A stretch of 64,000 nucleotides of DNA from Salinisphaera dokdonensis (lineage in GTDB: Bacteria; Pseudomonadota; Gammaproteobacteria; Nevskiales; Salinisphaeraceae): positions 248,001 through 312,000 of the forward strand of contig NZ_APND01000005.1 in assembly GCF_040361215.1 (NCBI RefSeq). The letters are read 5' to 3'. Of the stretch, positions 51,386 through 60,394 are shown piece after piece (within the stretch, counting starts at the first letter, position 1; each line of letters opens with the position of its first letter). Both the position numbers and the translations under genes were made by a program. A model generated the notes under the pieces. That model was not told the DNA's origin. It did no database searches and saw only the letters and a program-made list of their open reading frames with translations.

Positions 51386-52726
51386 ATGGAAACGCTATCT
51401 AACGTGCTCGGCACCATCAGCAGCTGGGTCTGGGGCCCGGTAATGCTGATCCTGCTACTGGGCACCGGCATCTACCTGACCTTCGGTTTGCGCGGCATTC
51501 CGCAGCGCAAGCTCTTCTACGGCTTCTCGATGATGTTTGCGGGCCGCAAGGAGACCAAGGAACCGGGCGACATCACCCCCTTCCAGGCGCTGGCAACGGC
51601 GCTGGCGGCAACGGTCGGCACCGGCAACATCGCCGGCGTGGCTACCGCTATTCATCTTGGCGGCCCCGGTGCGATCTTCTGGATGTGGGTCACGGCCATC
51701 GTCGGCATGGCCACCAAGTACGGTGAAGCGGTTCTGGCGGTCAAGTATCGCGAGACCAACGCCGAAGGCCAATATGTCGGCGGGCCGATGTACTACATCC
51801 GCAACGGTCTCGGCGCGAACTGGAAATGGCTCGCCTTCGCCTTTGCCCTGTTCGCCACCGTGGCGGCGTTCGGGATCGGCAACACGGTGCAGTCCAATTC
51901 CGTATCCCAGGTCTTTCGTGAAACTCTGAGCATCCCGTCCTGGCTGACCGGCCTGGTACTGGCTGCGGGCGTGTTCGCGGTGATCATCGGCGGCGTGCAG
52001 CGCCTGGCCCGGGTCACCGAGAAGCTCGTGCCGATCATGGCCATCATCTACGTGCTGGGTGCGGCGCTCGTGCTGCTGCTCAATGCCGGTGAAGTACCGG
52101 CGGCCATCGGCCTGATCTTCTCCGACGCATTCACCGGTACCGCTGCAACCGGCGGCTTTGCCGGCGCGGGCATCATCATGGCGATCCGTTTCGGCGTGGC
52201 CCGCGGCATCTTCTCCAACGAGGCCGGCCTGGGTAGCGCGCCGATCGCCCACGCCGCCGCGCGTACCAACAGCCCGGTGCGCCAGGGCGTGGTCGCCATG
52301 CTGGGCACGTTCATCGACACGATCATCGTCTGCACGATGACCGCGCTCGTGATCATCGCCACCGGCGCCTGGTCGTCGGGCACCACCGGCGCGCAGCTCT
52401 CCGCCGAGGCCTTCACCACCGGCATGCCGGGACCGGGCGGCTGGATCGTGAGCTTCGGGCTGGTGATCTTCGCCTTCTCGACGATGCTGGCCTGGAGTTA
52501 CTACGGTGAGCGCAGTGCCGAGTACATCTTCGGCTCGAAGGTGATCACGCCCTATCGCATCCTCTGGGTGATCGCGGTATTCGTGGGCGCCATCGCACAG
52601 CTCGATTTCGTCTGGCTGGTCGCGGATGTCATGAACGCCATGATGGCGATTCCAAACCTGATCGCCCTGGTGCTGCTCGGACCGGTGGTGTTCAAGCTCA
52701 CACGTGCGTACTTCAACAAGACGTAA
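51386..52726 (+). CDS. Sodium:alanine symporter, AGCS family
   Basis: Na+-coupled alanine/glycine carrier (446 aa, about ten helices). Family segments: FQALATALAATVGTGNIAGV, GGPGAIFWMWVTAIVGMATKY, the VGGPMYYI loop and IFSNEAGLGSAPIAHAAA. ATG 51386 is preceded by GGGGGA. It follows the NSS transporter gene and probably shares its transcript; the pair points to amino-acid uptake driven by sodium. Confidence 0.94.
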   Translation: METLSNVLGTISSWVWGPVMLILLLGTGIYLTFGLRGIPQRKLFYGFSMMFAGRKETKEPGDITPFQALATALAATVGTGNIAGVATAIHLGGPGAIFWMWVTAIVGMATKYGEAVLAVKYRETNAEGQYVGGPMYYIRNGLGANWKWLAFAFALFATVAAFGIGNTVQSNSVSQVFRETLSIPSWLTGLVLAAGVFAVIIGGVQRLARVTEKLVPIMAIIYVLGAALVLLLNAGEVPAAIGLIFSDAFTGTAATGGFAGAGIIMAIRFGVARGIFSNEAGLGSAPIAHAAARTNSPVRQGVVAMLGTFIDTIIVCTMTALVIIATGAWSSGTTGAQLSAEAFTTGMPGPGGWIVSFGLVIFAFSTMLAWSYYGERSAEYIFGSKVITPYRILWVIAVFVGAIAQLDFVWLVADVMNAMMAIPNLIALVLLGPVVFKLTRAYFNKT

Positions 52727-52750
52727 TGTCCGGTTGAGTCGATGAATAAG

Positions 52751-52782
52751 CGCGGGATGCCGCCTATCGGTTGCATCCCGCG
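52751..52782. repeat. 10-bp perfect hairpin after the AGCS transporter gene
   Basis: CGCGGGATGC (52751-52760) pairs perfectly with GCATCCCGCG (52773-52782) across a 12-base loop. No T tract follows, so it is at best an atypical terminator or an mRNA 3'-end stabiliser. Confidence 0.6.
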
Positions 52783-52796
52783 CCATCGTCCCTACG

Positions 52797-52818
52797 TATC
52801 GTATGCCGCCATACGATA
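52797..52818. repeat. 9-bp palindrome just upstream of hemH
   Basis: TATCGTATG (52797-52805), CCGC, CATACGATA (52810-52818) form a perfect dyad ending ten bases before the hemH start codon. It could be an operator or an mRNA hairpin that occludes the ribosome site; no strong Shine-Dalgarno is otherwise visible. Confidence 0.5.
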
Positions 52819-52828
52819 GCGAGAACAA

Positions 52829-53833
52829 ATGATGACTTCCCGCCGCGCGCCGCGCCCCATCGGGGTGCTGTTCACTAATCTGGGCACGCCCGACGACACC
52901 TCGGTCCCTGCAGTTCGCCGCTATCTCGCGGAATTTCTCAGTGATCGTCGCGTCGTCGATCTCAACCGCGCGCTGTGGCTGCCCATCCTCTACGGCTTCA
53001 TTCTGACTTTTCGACCGAAGAACTCGGCCGAAGGCTATCGCTCGGTCTGGATGGAGGAAGGCTCGCCGCTATTGGTCTATGCGCGCCGCCAGGTCGAACG
53101 CATCCAGGCTCGGCTCGACGCGGACCTCGACCAGCCCGTCCATGTCGCTCTGGCCATGCGTTACGGCAACCCGTCGATCGAAGCCGGTCTGAGCGAGCTC
53201 GATGCGGCCGGCTGCAAGCAGGTTCTGATCCTGCCGGCCTACCCGCAGTACTCGGCTACGACGGTCGCCACGACCTTCGACAAGGTGGGCGAAGTCCTTG
53301 CCGACTGGCCCGAACCCCCGGCGCTGCGCCAGGTCAATCGTTATCACGACGAGCCGGCCTATATTCAGGCGCTGGCCAACTCGGTGCGCGAGCACTGGGC
53401 CGAACACGGGCGCGGTGAGAAGCTCGTGCTGTCTTTTCACGGCATTCCCAAGCGCTACGTGAAACAGGGCGACCCCTACCCGCGCGACTGTGGCATCACC
53501 GCGCAGCTGCTGGCCGCCCAGCTTGGCCTGTCGCGCAACGAGTACAAGGTCTGTTTCCAGTCGCGATTCGGTCGCGAACCCTGGCTGCAGCCCTATCTCG
53601 ACGAAACCATGAAGGCCTGGGGCGCGGCCGGCATGAAAAGCGTCGATGTGATGTGTCCGGGCTTTTCGTCCGACTGCCTCGAGACCCTCGAGGAGATCAA
53701 GGAAGAAAACCGCGAGTATTTCGAGAACGCGGGCGGTGGCTCGCTGCGTTATATTCCCGCGCTCAACGAGCGTGGCGATCACATCGACATGTTCACCCAA
53801 CTGATCAAGCGCGAGCTTTCCGGCTGGCTCTAG
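52829..53833 (+). CDS. hemH: Ferrochelatase
   Basis: Inserts Fe2+ into protoporphyrin IX, the last step of haem b synthesis (334 aa). N-terminal GVLFTNLGTPDDTS and AVRRYLAEFLSDRRVVD are typical of proteobacterial HemH. The metal-site His is in LSFHGIPKRYV and the acidic partner in CPGFSSDCLETLEEI. FQSRFGREPWLQPYLDET lies between. ATG 52829 is followed directly by a second ATG. A nine-base palindrome sits just upstream. Confidence 0.96.
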   Translation: MMTSRRAPRPIGVLFTNLGTPDDTSVPAVRRYLAEFLSDRRVVDLNRALWLPILYGFILTFRPKNSAEGYRSVWMEEGSPLLVYARRQVERIQARLDADLDQPVHVALAMRYGNPSIEAGLSELDAAGCKQVLILPAYPQYSATTVATTFDKVGEVLADWPEPPALRQVNRYHDEPAYIQALANSVREHWAEHGRGEKLVLSFHGIPKRYVKQGDPYPRDCGITAQLLAAQLGLSRNEYKVCFQSRFGREPWLQPYLDETMKAWGAAGMKSVDVMCPGFSSDCLETLEEIKEENREYFENAGGGSLRYIPALNERGDHIDMFTQLIKRELSGWL

Positions 53834-53895
53834 CCGCCGGACTCACGGCGGCCGCAACCGGCCGCTGCGCGCTACCAACCGGAACCCATATATAT

Positions 53896-54951
53896 ATGGA
53901 GCTGCTTGCCGATTTCGCCGTGAACTACGGCCTGTTTCTCGCTAAGGCGGCCACTGTGGTTATCGCGATCGGTCTGGCGATTGCCTGGATCCTGAGCATT
54001 TTCGCCGAGGCTCGCGCCGAGCGCGACGGCGACAGCCTGCGGATCACCCATGTGAACGACCGCCTCGAGCGCATGGCCGAGACGCTCAACGCCACGCTGC
54101 TCAATCCCAGCGAGCGCAAGGCCCGCGCCAAACGCCGCAAGGTCGAGGAAAAACAGAAGCGCAAGGCCGAGAAACTCGGCAAGCGTCATGAACCGTCGCG
54201 TATGTTCGTGCTCGACTTCGACGGCGATATCCGCGCCTCGGCGGTCGACACGCTGCGCGAGTCGATCACGGCCGTGCTGCAGGTGGTCGAGCCGGAGGAC
54301 GAAGTCATGATCCGTCTCGAATCCGCTGGCGGCATGGTTCACAGCTACGGCCTCGCTGCGTCACAGCTCGCGCGCCTGCGCGACTCGGGCGTGCGCCTCA
54401 CCGTCTGTGTCGACCAGCTAGCGGCCAGCGGCGGCTACATGATGGCCTGTGTGGGCGAACGGATCGTGGCGGCGCCGTTCTCGATCATCGGTTCGATCGG
54501 CGTGGTGGCGCAGATCCCGAACTTCCATCGCCTGCTCAAGGACAAGCAGGTCGATTTCGAGCTGCATACCGCGGGCGACCACAAGCGCACGCTGACCGTG
54601 TTCGGCGAGAACACCGAGGAAGGCCGGGCCAAGTTCCGTGAGGAGCTCGAGGATACCCACGGCCTGTTCAAGCACTTCGTGGCCAAGTACCGGCCGGCGC
54701 TCGATATCGATCGTGTCGCCACCGGCGAGCACTGGCACGGCAGCCAGGCGCTGGATCTCGCGCTGGTGGACGAGGTTTCGACCAGCGATGACGTGATGCT
54801 CGCGGCGGCCAAGGAAGGCCGCGATGTCTTCACTGTCGCCATGCACCACAAGACCGGCCTGGTCGCGCGCTTTACCGAACAGTCGCGCCTCGCCCTGAGC
54901 CGGGTATTCGCCGAGAGCGGTCTCGCGCGCGTGGTCCATCGGACCGGTTGA
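53896..54951 (+). CDS. sohB: Inner-membrane peptidase SohB (S49 family)
   Basis: Signal-peptide-peptidase-like serine protease (351 aa). The N-terminus MELLADFAVNYGLFLAKAAT matches E. coli SohB and is a membrane anchor. A Lys/Arg-rich coil (about residues 60-95) precedes the protease domain with the nucleophile Ser in DQLAASGGYMMACVGE and the general-base Lys in HTAGDHKRTLTVFGE. It acts on peptides in the periplasm at the inner membrane. The open frame extends into hemH, but ATG 53896 gives the family start. It lies 62 bases after hemH. Confidence 0.95.
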   Translation: MELLADFAVNYGLFLAKAATVVIAIGLAIAWILSIFAEARAERDGDSLRITHVNDRLERMAETLNATLLNPSERKARAKRRKVEEKQKRKAEKLGKRHEPSRMFVLDFDGDIRASAVDTLRESITAVLQVVEPEDEVMIRLESAGGMVHSYGLAASQLARLRDSGVRLTVCVDQLAASGGYMMACVGERIVAAPFSIIGSIGVVAQIPNFHRLLKDKQVDFELHTAGDHKRTLTVFGENTEEGRAKFREELEDTHGLFKHFVAKYRPALDIDRVATGEHWHGSQALDLALVDEVSTSDDVMLAAAKEGRDVFTVAMHHKTGLVARFTEQSRLALSRVFAESGLARVVHRTG

Positions 54952-55113
54952 TCTCGCGGAGGCCGGCGTGCGTGATCAGCAGCTTGCGCCGGCCTTCCAA
55001 TGAATCGCTCGAACTGGCCTGCATGAAACTTGGCCGCCTCTGAGCGGTCATAGGCAACGGGACGATCCGGGGCACGCCGGTCGTATGGTGTAGACACCAA
55101 CGAGTAAGGACCT

Positions 55114-56529
55114 ATGACGCCAACAGCTTCCACGCGTTTCATCGCACTTGTCTTTTCCTGTCTTCTTTTTCTAGCCACGAGCAGCGCACAGGCGGCCGTG
55201 CCGAGCGGCATGCTCGCCGGCGATCAGCCCTCGTTGGCGCCGATGCTCGACAAGGCCCTGCCAGCCGTCGTTAACGTGGTGGTCACGGGCAAGCCGCAGC
55301 AGATGCCCGACAATCCGCTGTTCAACGATCCGTTCTTCCGGCGTTTCTTCGACATGCCGGACCAGCAGCAACAGCGGCGCGCACCGCGCCAGCCCACGGC
55401 GGCGGGGTCCGGCGTGGTCGTCGATGCCGACAGGGGTTTCGTGCTGACCAATCATCACGTCGTGAAGGACGCCGAGAAGATCGTCGTACGCCTCAACGAC
55501 AATCGTGAATACGACGCCAAACTCATCGGCGACGACCCGGAAACCGATATCGCGGTGCTCGAGATCGAAGCCGACGACAACCTCACCGAACTGCCGATCG
55601 CCGATTCAGACGACCTGCGCGTCGGCGATTTCGTGGTCGCCATAGGCAACCCCTTCGGCCTGCGCCAGACCGTCACCTCCGGCATCGTAAGTGGCCTCGG
55701 CCGCCACGGGCTGGGTAACCGCTACGAGGACTTCATCCAGACCGATGCCTCCATCAACCCGGGCAATTCGGGCGGCGCGTTGGTCAATCTCAAGGGTGAG
55801 CTGGTCGGCATCAACAGCGCGATCCTGTCGCGTACCGGGGGCAATATCGGCATCGGCTTCGCGATCCCGAGCAACCTGGTCAACAGCGTCTACCGCCAGA
55901 TCGCCGAAAATGGCGAGGTGCAACGCGCCCGCCTCGGTGTGGTCGGCCAGAACCTGACGAGCGATCTCGCCTCCGCCTTCGATCTGGACATCACCCAGGG
56001 CGTGGTCGTCGCCCAGGTCATGCCGGATTCGCCGGCGTCCAAGGCAGGCATCAAGGAGCGCGACGTGATCACCCACGTCAACGACAAGAAGATCGACGAC
56101 TTCTCGGAGCTCGCCAATGCCATCGGGCTGCGTTCTCCCGGCGAGAAAGTCACCGTGACCCTGATGCGCAACGGCAAAAAGCGTGAACTCAAGGCGACGC
56201 TCGCCAACGCTGAAGAGATGGCCAGCAATAGCGGCTCGGATGTCGGATCGACCAGCGAGCTGGCGGCCGGGCTCGACGGCGCGACATTCGGCCCGATCAC
56301 CGAAGACAGCGCGATGGCCGGCGAAGTCGAGGGCGTGGTTGTCACCGACGTAGAACGCGGCAGCGCCGCCGCCCGCGCGGGGCTGCGCCCGGACGACATC
56401 ATCACTTCGATCAACCGGCGGGCGATCAGCGATGTATCGCAGCTATCCGAGCTTGCCGGCCCGGACGTCAAGCAGCTCCTGCTGCATGTACGTCGCGGCC
56501 AGGGCGCGCTGTTCCTGCTGATCCGCTAA
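55114..56529 (+). CDS. Periplasmic serine protease, DegQ/DegP (Do) family
   Basis: HtrA-type quality-control protease (471 aa) of the periplasm. A signal peptide ending in SSAQAA is followed by the trypsin-like domain with the triad His115 (TNHHVV), Asp145 (PETDIAV) and Ser219 (NPGNSGGAL). Two PDZ domains follow (about residues 280-370 and 385-470). The linker after the signal is rich in Gln/Arg/Pro (DQQQQRRAPRQP). It resembles DegQ/MucD more than DegP in length. A strong terminator follows it. Confidence 0.93.
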   Translation: MTPTASTRFIALVFSCLLFLATSSAQAAVPSGMLAGDQPSLAPMLDKALPAVVNVVVTGKPQQMPDNPLFNDPFFRRFFDMPDQQQQRRAPRQPTAAGSGVVVDADRGFVLTNHHVVKDAEKIVVRLNDNREYDAKLIGDDPETDIAVLEIEADDNLTELPIADSDDLRVGDFVVAIGNPFGLRQTVTSGIVSGLGRHGLGNRYEDFIQTDASINPGNSGGALVNLKGELVGINSAILSRTGGNIGIGFAIPSNLVNSVYRQIAENGEVQRARLGVVGQNLTSDLASAFDLDITQGVVVAQVMPDSPASKAGIKERDVITHVNDKKIDDFSELANAIGLRSPGEKVTVTLMRNGKKRELKATLANAEEMASNSGSDVGSTSELAAGLDGATFGPITEDSAMAGEVEGVVVTDVERGSAAARAGLRPDDIITSINRRAISDVSQLSELAGPDVKQLLLHVRRGQGALFLLIR

Positions 56530-56552
56530 CGCGGAACACGTCGACCTGTACA

Positions 56553-56580
56553 GGCCCGGCTCCATGCCGGGCCTTTTCTT
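56553..56580 (+). terminator. Rho-independent terminator of the DegQ-like gene
   Basis: An eight-base stem GGCCCGGC/GCCGGGCC with loop TCCAT (56553-56573) is followed by TTTTCTTT. Confidence 0.9.
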
Positions 56581-56657
56581 TGGGCGGCCATCCAAGCCGC
56601 GGATTTCACCCACGCCGGTGCTACGGCTATACTCGAAGCACCATCCAGGGAGCGTTC

Positions 56658-56855
56658 ATGAGCCAGTTCGAGATCAAGCACTTCGAGGATCGCGTGGAGG
56701 CCCTGATAACGGCCTACCAGGCGCTGCTGTCCGATTACGAGACCCTCAAGAAGACGCATGAAGACGAGCAGGCCCGCAATCGCGAAACCCGCGAACGGCT
56801 CAACGGCGTGATCGAACGTATCCGTGCGCTCGAAGCCGAAGCCGATAACGCCTAG
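56658..56855 (+). CDS. ZapB-like small coiled-coil protein (TIGR02449 type)
   Basis: 65-residue, fully helical, highly charged protein (begins MSQFEIKHFEDRVEALIT) with heptad-like spacing throughout. Size, composition and its position 22 bases before zapA match the TIGR02449 family of putative cell-division proteins. It is expected to work with ZapA at the division septum; direct function is inferred. AGGGAG upstream of ATG 56658 supports the start. Confidence 0.85.
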   Translation: MSQFEIKHFEDRVEALITAYQALLSDYETLKKTHEDEQARNRETRERLNGVIERIRALEAEADNA

Positions 56856-56877
56856 CCCATAAGCGTGCGATAAACAT

Positions 56878-57201
56878 ATGCCAGAAAAACAGACCGCGCT
56901 GACCATCCGTATCCTCGGCCGTGACTATTCGATCGCCTGCCCGGAAGGCGAACGCGAAAGCCTGCTGAGTTCGGCCGAGTATCTTTCGCGGCGCATGCAC
57001 GCCATCCAGCGCAAGGGCAAGACGCTGGGCATCGACCGCATCGCGGTTATGGCCGCGCTGAACATCGCCCGCGACCTGATCGCGGCCGAGCGCCAGCTGG
57101 AGCGCCAGTCGACCGGACTGCCCGCCACCGACGACGAGATCACCGACCGCCTGTCGCAGCTGCAGCTGCGCATCGAATCCGCCCTGGACGATCGTGGCTA
57201 G
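56878..57201 (+). CDS. zapA: Cell division protein ZapA
   Basis: 107-residue FtsZ-binding protein that stabilises the Z ring. The N-terminal domain (LTIRILGRDYSIACPEGERESL) and the C-terminal coiled coil (IAVMAALNIARDLIAAERQL) are typical. The gene lies in the standard order zapB-like, zapA, 6S RNA, 5-formyl-THF cyclo-ligase. Confidence 0.95.
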   Translation: MPEKQTALTIRILGRDYSIACPEGERESLLSSAEYLSRRMHAIQRKGKTLGIDRIAVMAALNIARDLIAAERQLERQSTGLPATDDEITDRLSQLQLRIESALDDRG

Positions 57202-57342
57202 ACACAGCTGACTACTGTCGAATCACCCTTTTCGCCCCGCATATCTGGCAGGCTTCCAGCACGGTAGCCCCTATGCGCCGGCATAATACGAGACAGGGAT
57301 CGCGATGCGGCGAGTCACATTCTCATCCACGCGATGGCTTAA

Positions 57343-57372
57343 TTGTCAGTGGGTCCATTGTCCGCGTATTAT
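57343..57372 (+). promoter_or_regulatory. Sigma-70 promoter of 6S RNA
   Basis: TTGTCA (57343-57348) and TATTAT (57367-57372) are 18 bases apart and predict a start near 57379, exactly where the 6S RNA closing stem begins. Confidence 0.7.
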
Positions 57373-57378
57373 TGGTTT

Positions 57379-57571
57379 TGCCGGCACTCCTGCGGTGTTC
57401 GACGACCTCCCGGTTCCCCTTGAGCCTAAGTACCTAAACCGGGGTGGGAACCGTCGCAGGTGAGTACGCCCGCCCTAGCTGCGGGAAACCTAATGCGGCG
57501 TGGAACGCCCCACTTGAGCATTCGTCTCAAGGATAGTGGACGGTCGACGGCACAGGCGGGAGTGGCGGTCC
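57379..57571 (+). ncRNA. ssrS: 6S RNA
   Basis: RNA of about 190 bases in the canonical site between zapA and the cyclo-ligase gene. The ends pair: CACTCCTGC from 57385 with GCGGGAGTG at 57556-57564. The 5' arm TGCGGTGTTCG...TTCCCCTTGAGCC resembles gammaproteobacterial 6S RNA (GTGTTCG, then CCCCTGAGCC). It mimics an open promoter and sequesters sigma-70 RNA polymerase in stationary phase. Exact ends are approximate. Bases 57202-57340, before its promoter, show nothing I can name. Confidence 0.85.
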
Positions 57572-57608
57572 TTTCCTTTTCGACAGCAATCATCGAGCCT
57601 TACGGCCC

Positions 57609-58208
57609 ATGAATGCCAGCGTCACCGATCAACGCCGTACCGCACTGCGCGCCCGCCGTGCACTCGACCCCGCGCTGCGGCATGCCGCGAGTCAGCGCGC
57701 TTGCGAGCGTATTGCACGCCTGCCCCTGTTCAAGCGCGCACGAGATATCGGCCTGTACTGGCCAATGACCCACGAAGCGGATCCCTGGCCTCTATTCGAA
57801 GCGTTCTCTGCACGGCAGAAGCCGTATCTCCCCCGGGTGGTCGACGGGAGCCTTCGCTTCATTGCCATCGACCCCACCCGCTTTCGTCACCGCCGCAGCG
57901 CCTTGGGTATTACCGAGCCGGTAGACGGCCTGCAACGACCGGTCACAGCGCTGGACCTGCTCATCGTGCCGCTCGCAGCGTTCGATAGCGCCGCGCGGCG
58001 CATTGGCATGGGTGGCGGGTTCTATGACCGCACACTCGCTCAAGTGGCCGCGGGTGGCGGTTATCGCGGCCCGCGCCTGCTCGGCCTGGCCTTCGACGTG
58101 CAGCGGGTCGCCCGGATCGAGGCCCGCCCCTGGGACGTCCCGCTGGACGCAGTGGCGGCCCCTGCTCGCGTCTACCGTCGGGCGACCTGCCCGCCGCGGC
58201 TACGATAA
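57609..58208 (+). CDS. 5-formyltetrahydrofolate cyclo-ligase
   Basis: ATP-dependent conversion of 5-formyl-THF to 5,10-methenyl-THF (199 aa; YgfA/FAU1 family). The N-terminal helix RRTALRARRALDP, the middle LIVPLAAFDSAARRIGMGGGFYDRTLA with the glycine-rich substrate loop, and PWDVPLDAV near the end are typical. Location after 6S RNA matches the enterobacterial arrangement, where the transcript is linked to 6S RNA processing. Confidence 0.94.
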   Translation: MNASVTDQRRTALRARRALDPALRHAASQRACERIARLPLFKRARDIGLYWPMTHEADPWPLFEAFSARQKPYLPRVVDGSLRFIAIDPTRFRHRRSALGITEPVDGLQRPVTALDLLIVPLAAFDSAARRIGMGGGFYDRTLAQVAAGGGYRGPRLLGLAFDVQRVARIEARPWDVPLDAVAAPARVYRRATCPPRLR

Positions 58209-58253
58209 ACTGGCGGGCGATTCACTCATCGCAACAAACAAGGACGTAGGCGC

Positions 58254-58730
58254 ATGCGCTACTGGCTGATGAAATCCGAACCCGACGAGTTCAGCATCCA
58301 GGATCTGCAGGAACGCAAGAACCAGACCGAAGGCTGGGACGGGGTCCGTAATTATCAGGCGCGCAACTTCATGCGCGACGGCATGTCCGAAGGCGATCTC
58401 GCCTTCTTCTATCACTCGAACACCAAGGTGCCCGGCGTCGTCGGCATCATGCGCATCTCGCGCGAAGGCTATCCCGACGATACGGCTTTCGACCCCAAGG
58501 ACGCGCATTACGATCCGAAATCCGACCCCGAAAAGCCGCGCTGGTATCGGGTGGACGTCACCTTCGAACGCGAACTTTCACGCATCGTGTCGCTCGCCGA
58601 GATCAAGGATCACGCCGAGGAACTGGGCGACTTCCCGCTGGTGCGCAAAGGCAACCGCCTGTCGGTGATGCCGGTGGACAAGGAACACTGGGACTTCATT
58701 CTGGATCTGGAGAACAACCCGCCCGAATGA
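58254..58730 (+). CDS. EVE domain-containing protein
   Basis: 158-residue PUA-like EVE-domain protein, expected to bind modified bases in RNA or DNA. The N-terminus MRYWLMKSEPDEFSIQDL and WDGVRNYQARNFMRD are diagnostic, followed by AFFYHSN and PGVVGI. Catalytic activity is not known for the family. It follows the cyclo-ligase gene by 45 bases. Confidence 0.93.
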   Translation: MRYWLMKSEPDEFSIQDLQERKNQTEGWDGVRNYQARNFMRDGMSEGDLAFFYHSNTKVPGVVGIMRISREGYPDDTAFDPKDAHYDPKSDPEKPRWYRVDVTFERELSRIVSLAEIKDHAEELGDFPLVRKGNRLSVMPVDKEHWDFILDLENNPPE

Positions 58731-58781
58731 GTCGGTCGGTCACGTCTTCCCGAACAACAACAAGCAATCACAAGGACGCCT

Positions 58782-59171
58782 ATGTCGACCAACGTAATCG
58801 CCGCCTGGCATCAACTCGTGGACAGTGGCAGTGACGACGGCCTGGACGCCCTCCTCGACGAGAGCGTGGTGTTTCACTCACCCGTCGTGCACACGCCGCA
58901 GGTCGGCAGGCCGATCACCCGCGCTTATCTCGCCGCGGCCTTGCAGGTCTTTGGCAACGACACGTTCCGCTATGTCCGCGAGATCGAAAGCGCACATGAC
59001 GCCATGCTGGAATTCGAGCTCGAACTCGACGGCATCCAGGTCAACGGCGTCGACATCATCAAGTGGAACGACGCGGACAAGATCACCGAATTCAAGGTGA
59101 TGCTGCGCCCCCTGAAGGCAGTGAACCTGATCCACCAGAAAATGGGAGAGATGCTTCAGGCTCGCGCATGA
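58782..59171 (+). CDS. NTF2/SnoaL-like domain protein
   Basis: 129-residue cone-fold protein (MSTNVIAAWHQLVDSGSDDG...). The alternating helix, then HSPVV, then FRYVREI and LEFELELDG strands, fit the NTF2-like superfamily, which includes small-molecule binders and isomerases. Its ligand and reaction are unknown. It lies 51 bases after the EVE gene. Bases 59172-59320 downstream contain nothing recognisable. Confidence 0.78.
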   Translation: MSTNVIAAWHQLVDSGSDDGLDALLDESVVFHSPVVHTPQVGRPITRAYLAAALQVFGNDTFRYVREIESAHDAMLEFELELDGIQVNGVDIIKWNDADKITEFKVMLRPLKAVNLIHQKMGEMLQARA

Positions 59172-59320
59172 GCTGACATTCTCAGGCCGACCCCGCCGGC
59201 CGCAGAGCGCTATCGCGGGTTCTGCGCTCGGCGGCTCACCCAAAGGCGGGAGCCCGCGTGCGGCCTTATGTGCCGGGTGCGCGCGAATTCCTCAGAGCTA
59301 TCTGACCGGGCAGTTCCCCG

Positions 59321-60394
59321 CTACGATTTAGACACCGGATGCACCATCGCCTGATCGATACGCTCGGTGACCGCCTCGACCGGAATCAACGCCATCACCC
59401 GGTCGTCGTCCTCGATCCGCGTGCCCCACTTAAGCGCATCCGGCGTGGCATCGCGATACTGCGCCGCAGCTTCGGCGAAATAGTCGACACAGAAACGCCG
59501 TGACCGATAGGCGCCGCTGCGACGTGGATCGGTCGCCGCATGCAGCGAGATGGTGGTGATATCCGTGGCATTCGCCATATGCGCCGGCCCCGAGTCCGGT
59601 GTGACGAGCAAACGGCCCCGCTCAAACAACGCGATCAGCTGCTTGAGATTCGTCGCGCCGATGAAGTTGTCGGCTTGTTCGGACATCGCCATCTCAATCG
59701 ACGTACCGATCTGTTTTTCGAGATCGCTCGGCCCGCCCACGAGCACGACGCGCATGTCGTGCTCGCGTATCGCATGGTCGGCCACCGCGGCATAGCGCTC
59801 GGCCAGCCAGTTGCGCCGTGTGTGGCTGGAACAGGGGCTGATGAACAGGATATCGCGCCGGTCGTCGCCGATCAGTTCCCGGGCTTTGGCCCGGTCGTCA
59901 TCGGCGATCGGTACGCGCCAGTCCATCACCGGCTCGGTCGCGCCGAGCTCCGCCGCAAAGGCAAGAAAGCCATCGACCACATGACGACTCGCGACCGCCG
60001 GAATGCGTTCGCGTACGAACAGCCGCTGGGCGTCGCGCGCGCGACGTGCATCGAAACCGATCCGCCGATCCGCCTGCACCAACAAGCTGATGCGATTCGC
60101 ACGCCAACTCGCGTGCATGTTCAGGAAGGCATCGAATCGTCGCCCGGCAAGCTGGCGCTTGAGATCGGCGATCGCGCCCCGTCCGCCGTGCTTGTCGTAC
60201 ACGAGGCATTCCACCCTCGGCAGCTCGGCCACCAGCGATGCCTCGGCGCGGTTGATGATCCAGCAGATCTCTGCATCCGGCCGCGCCGCCTGCAGCGTGC
60301 GGATCGTAGGCACGACATTGGCACAGTCACCCAGCGCAGACAGCCGCAGGATGCAGATACGGCGCGGCACCTGCGCGCGATCGACATTCGCCAT
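59321..60394 (-). CDS. Glycosyltransferase family 9 (heptosyltransferase-like)
   Basis: GT9 protein (357 aa) resembling LPS heptosyltransferases. The N-terminus ICILRLSALGDCANVVPTIR is the family signature; the donor-site region reads ISPCSSHTRRNWLAERYA and LLVTPDSGPAHMANA. It probably transfers L,D-heptose made by HldE/HldD to the inner core, although the exact acceptor is unknown. The gene begins immediately after the stop of the CDF transporter gene, with no gap. Confidence 0.9.
   Translation of the reverse strand: MANVDRAQVPRRICILRLSALGDCANVVPTIRTLQAARPDAEICWIINRAEASLVAELPRVECLVYDKHGGRGAIADLKRQLAGRRFDAFLNMHASWRANRISLLVQADRRIGFDARRARDAQRLFVRERIPAVASRHVVDGFLAFAAELGATEPVMDWRVPIADDDRAKARELIGDDRRDILFISPCSSHTRRNWLAERYAAVADHAIREHDMRVVLVGGPSDLEKQIGTSIEMAMSEQADNFIGATNLKQLIALFERGRLLVTPDSGPAHMANATDITTISLHAATDPRRSGAYRSRRFCVDYFAEAAAQYRDATPDALKWGTRIEDDDRVMALIPVEAVTERIDQAMVHPVSKS

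Noticed and set aside
51455..52828. A 457-codon minus-strand ORF opposite the AGCS transporter
   Set aside because: It mirrors the transporter gene and encodes a His/Arg/Asp-rich chain with no fold signature; it is a shadow frame.
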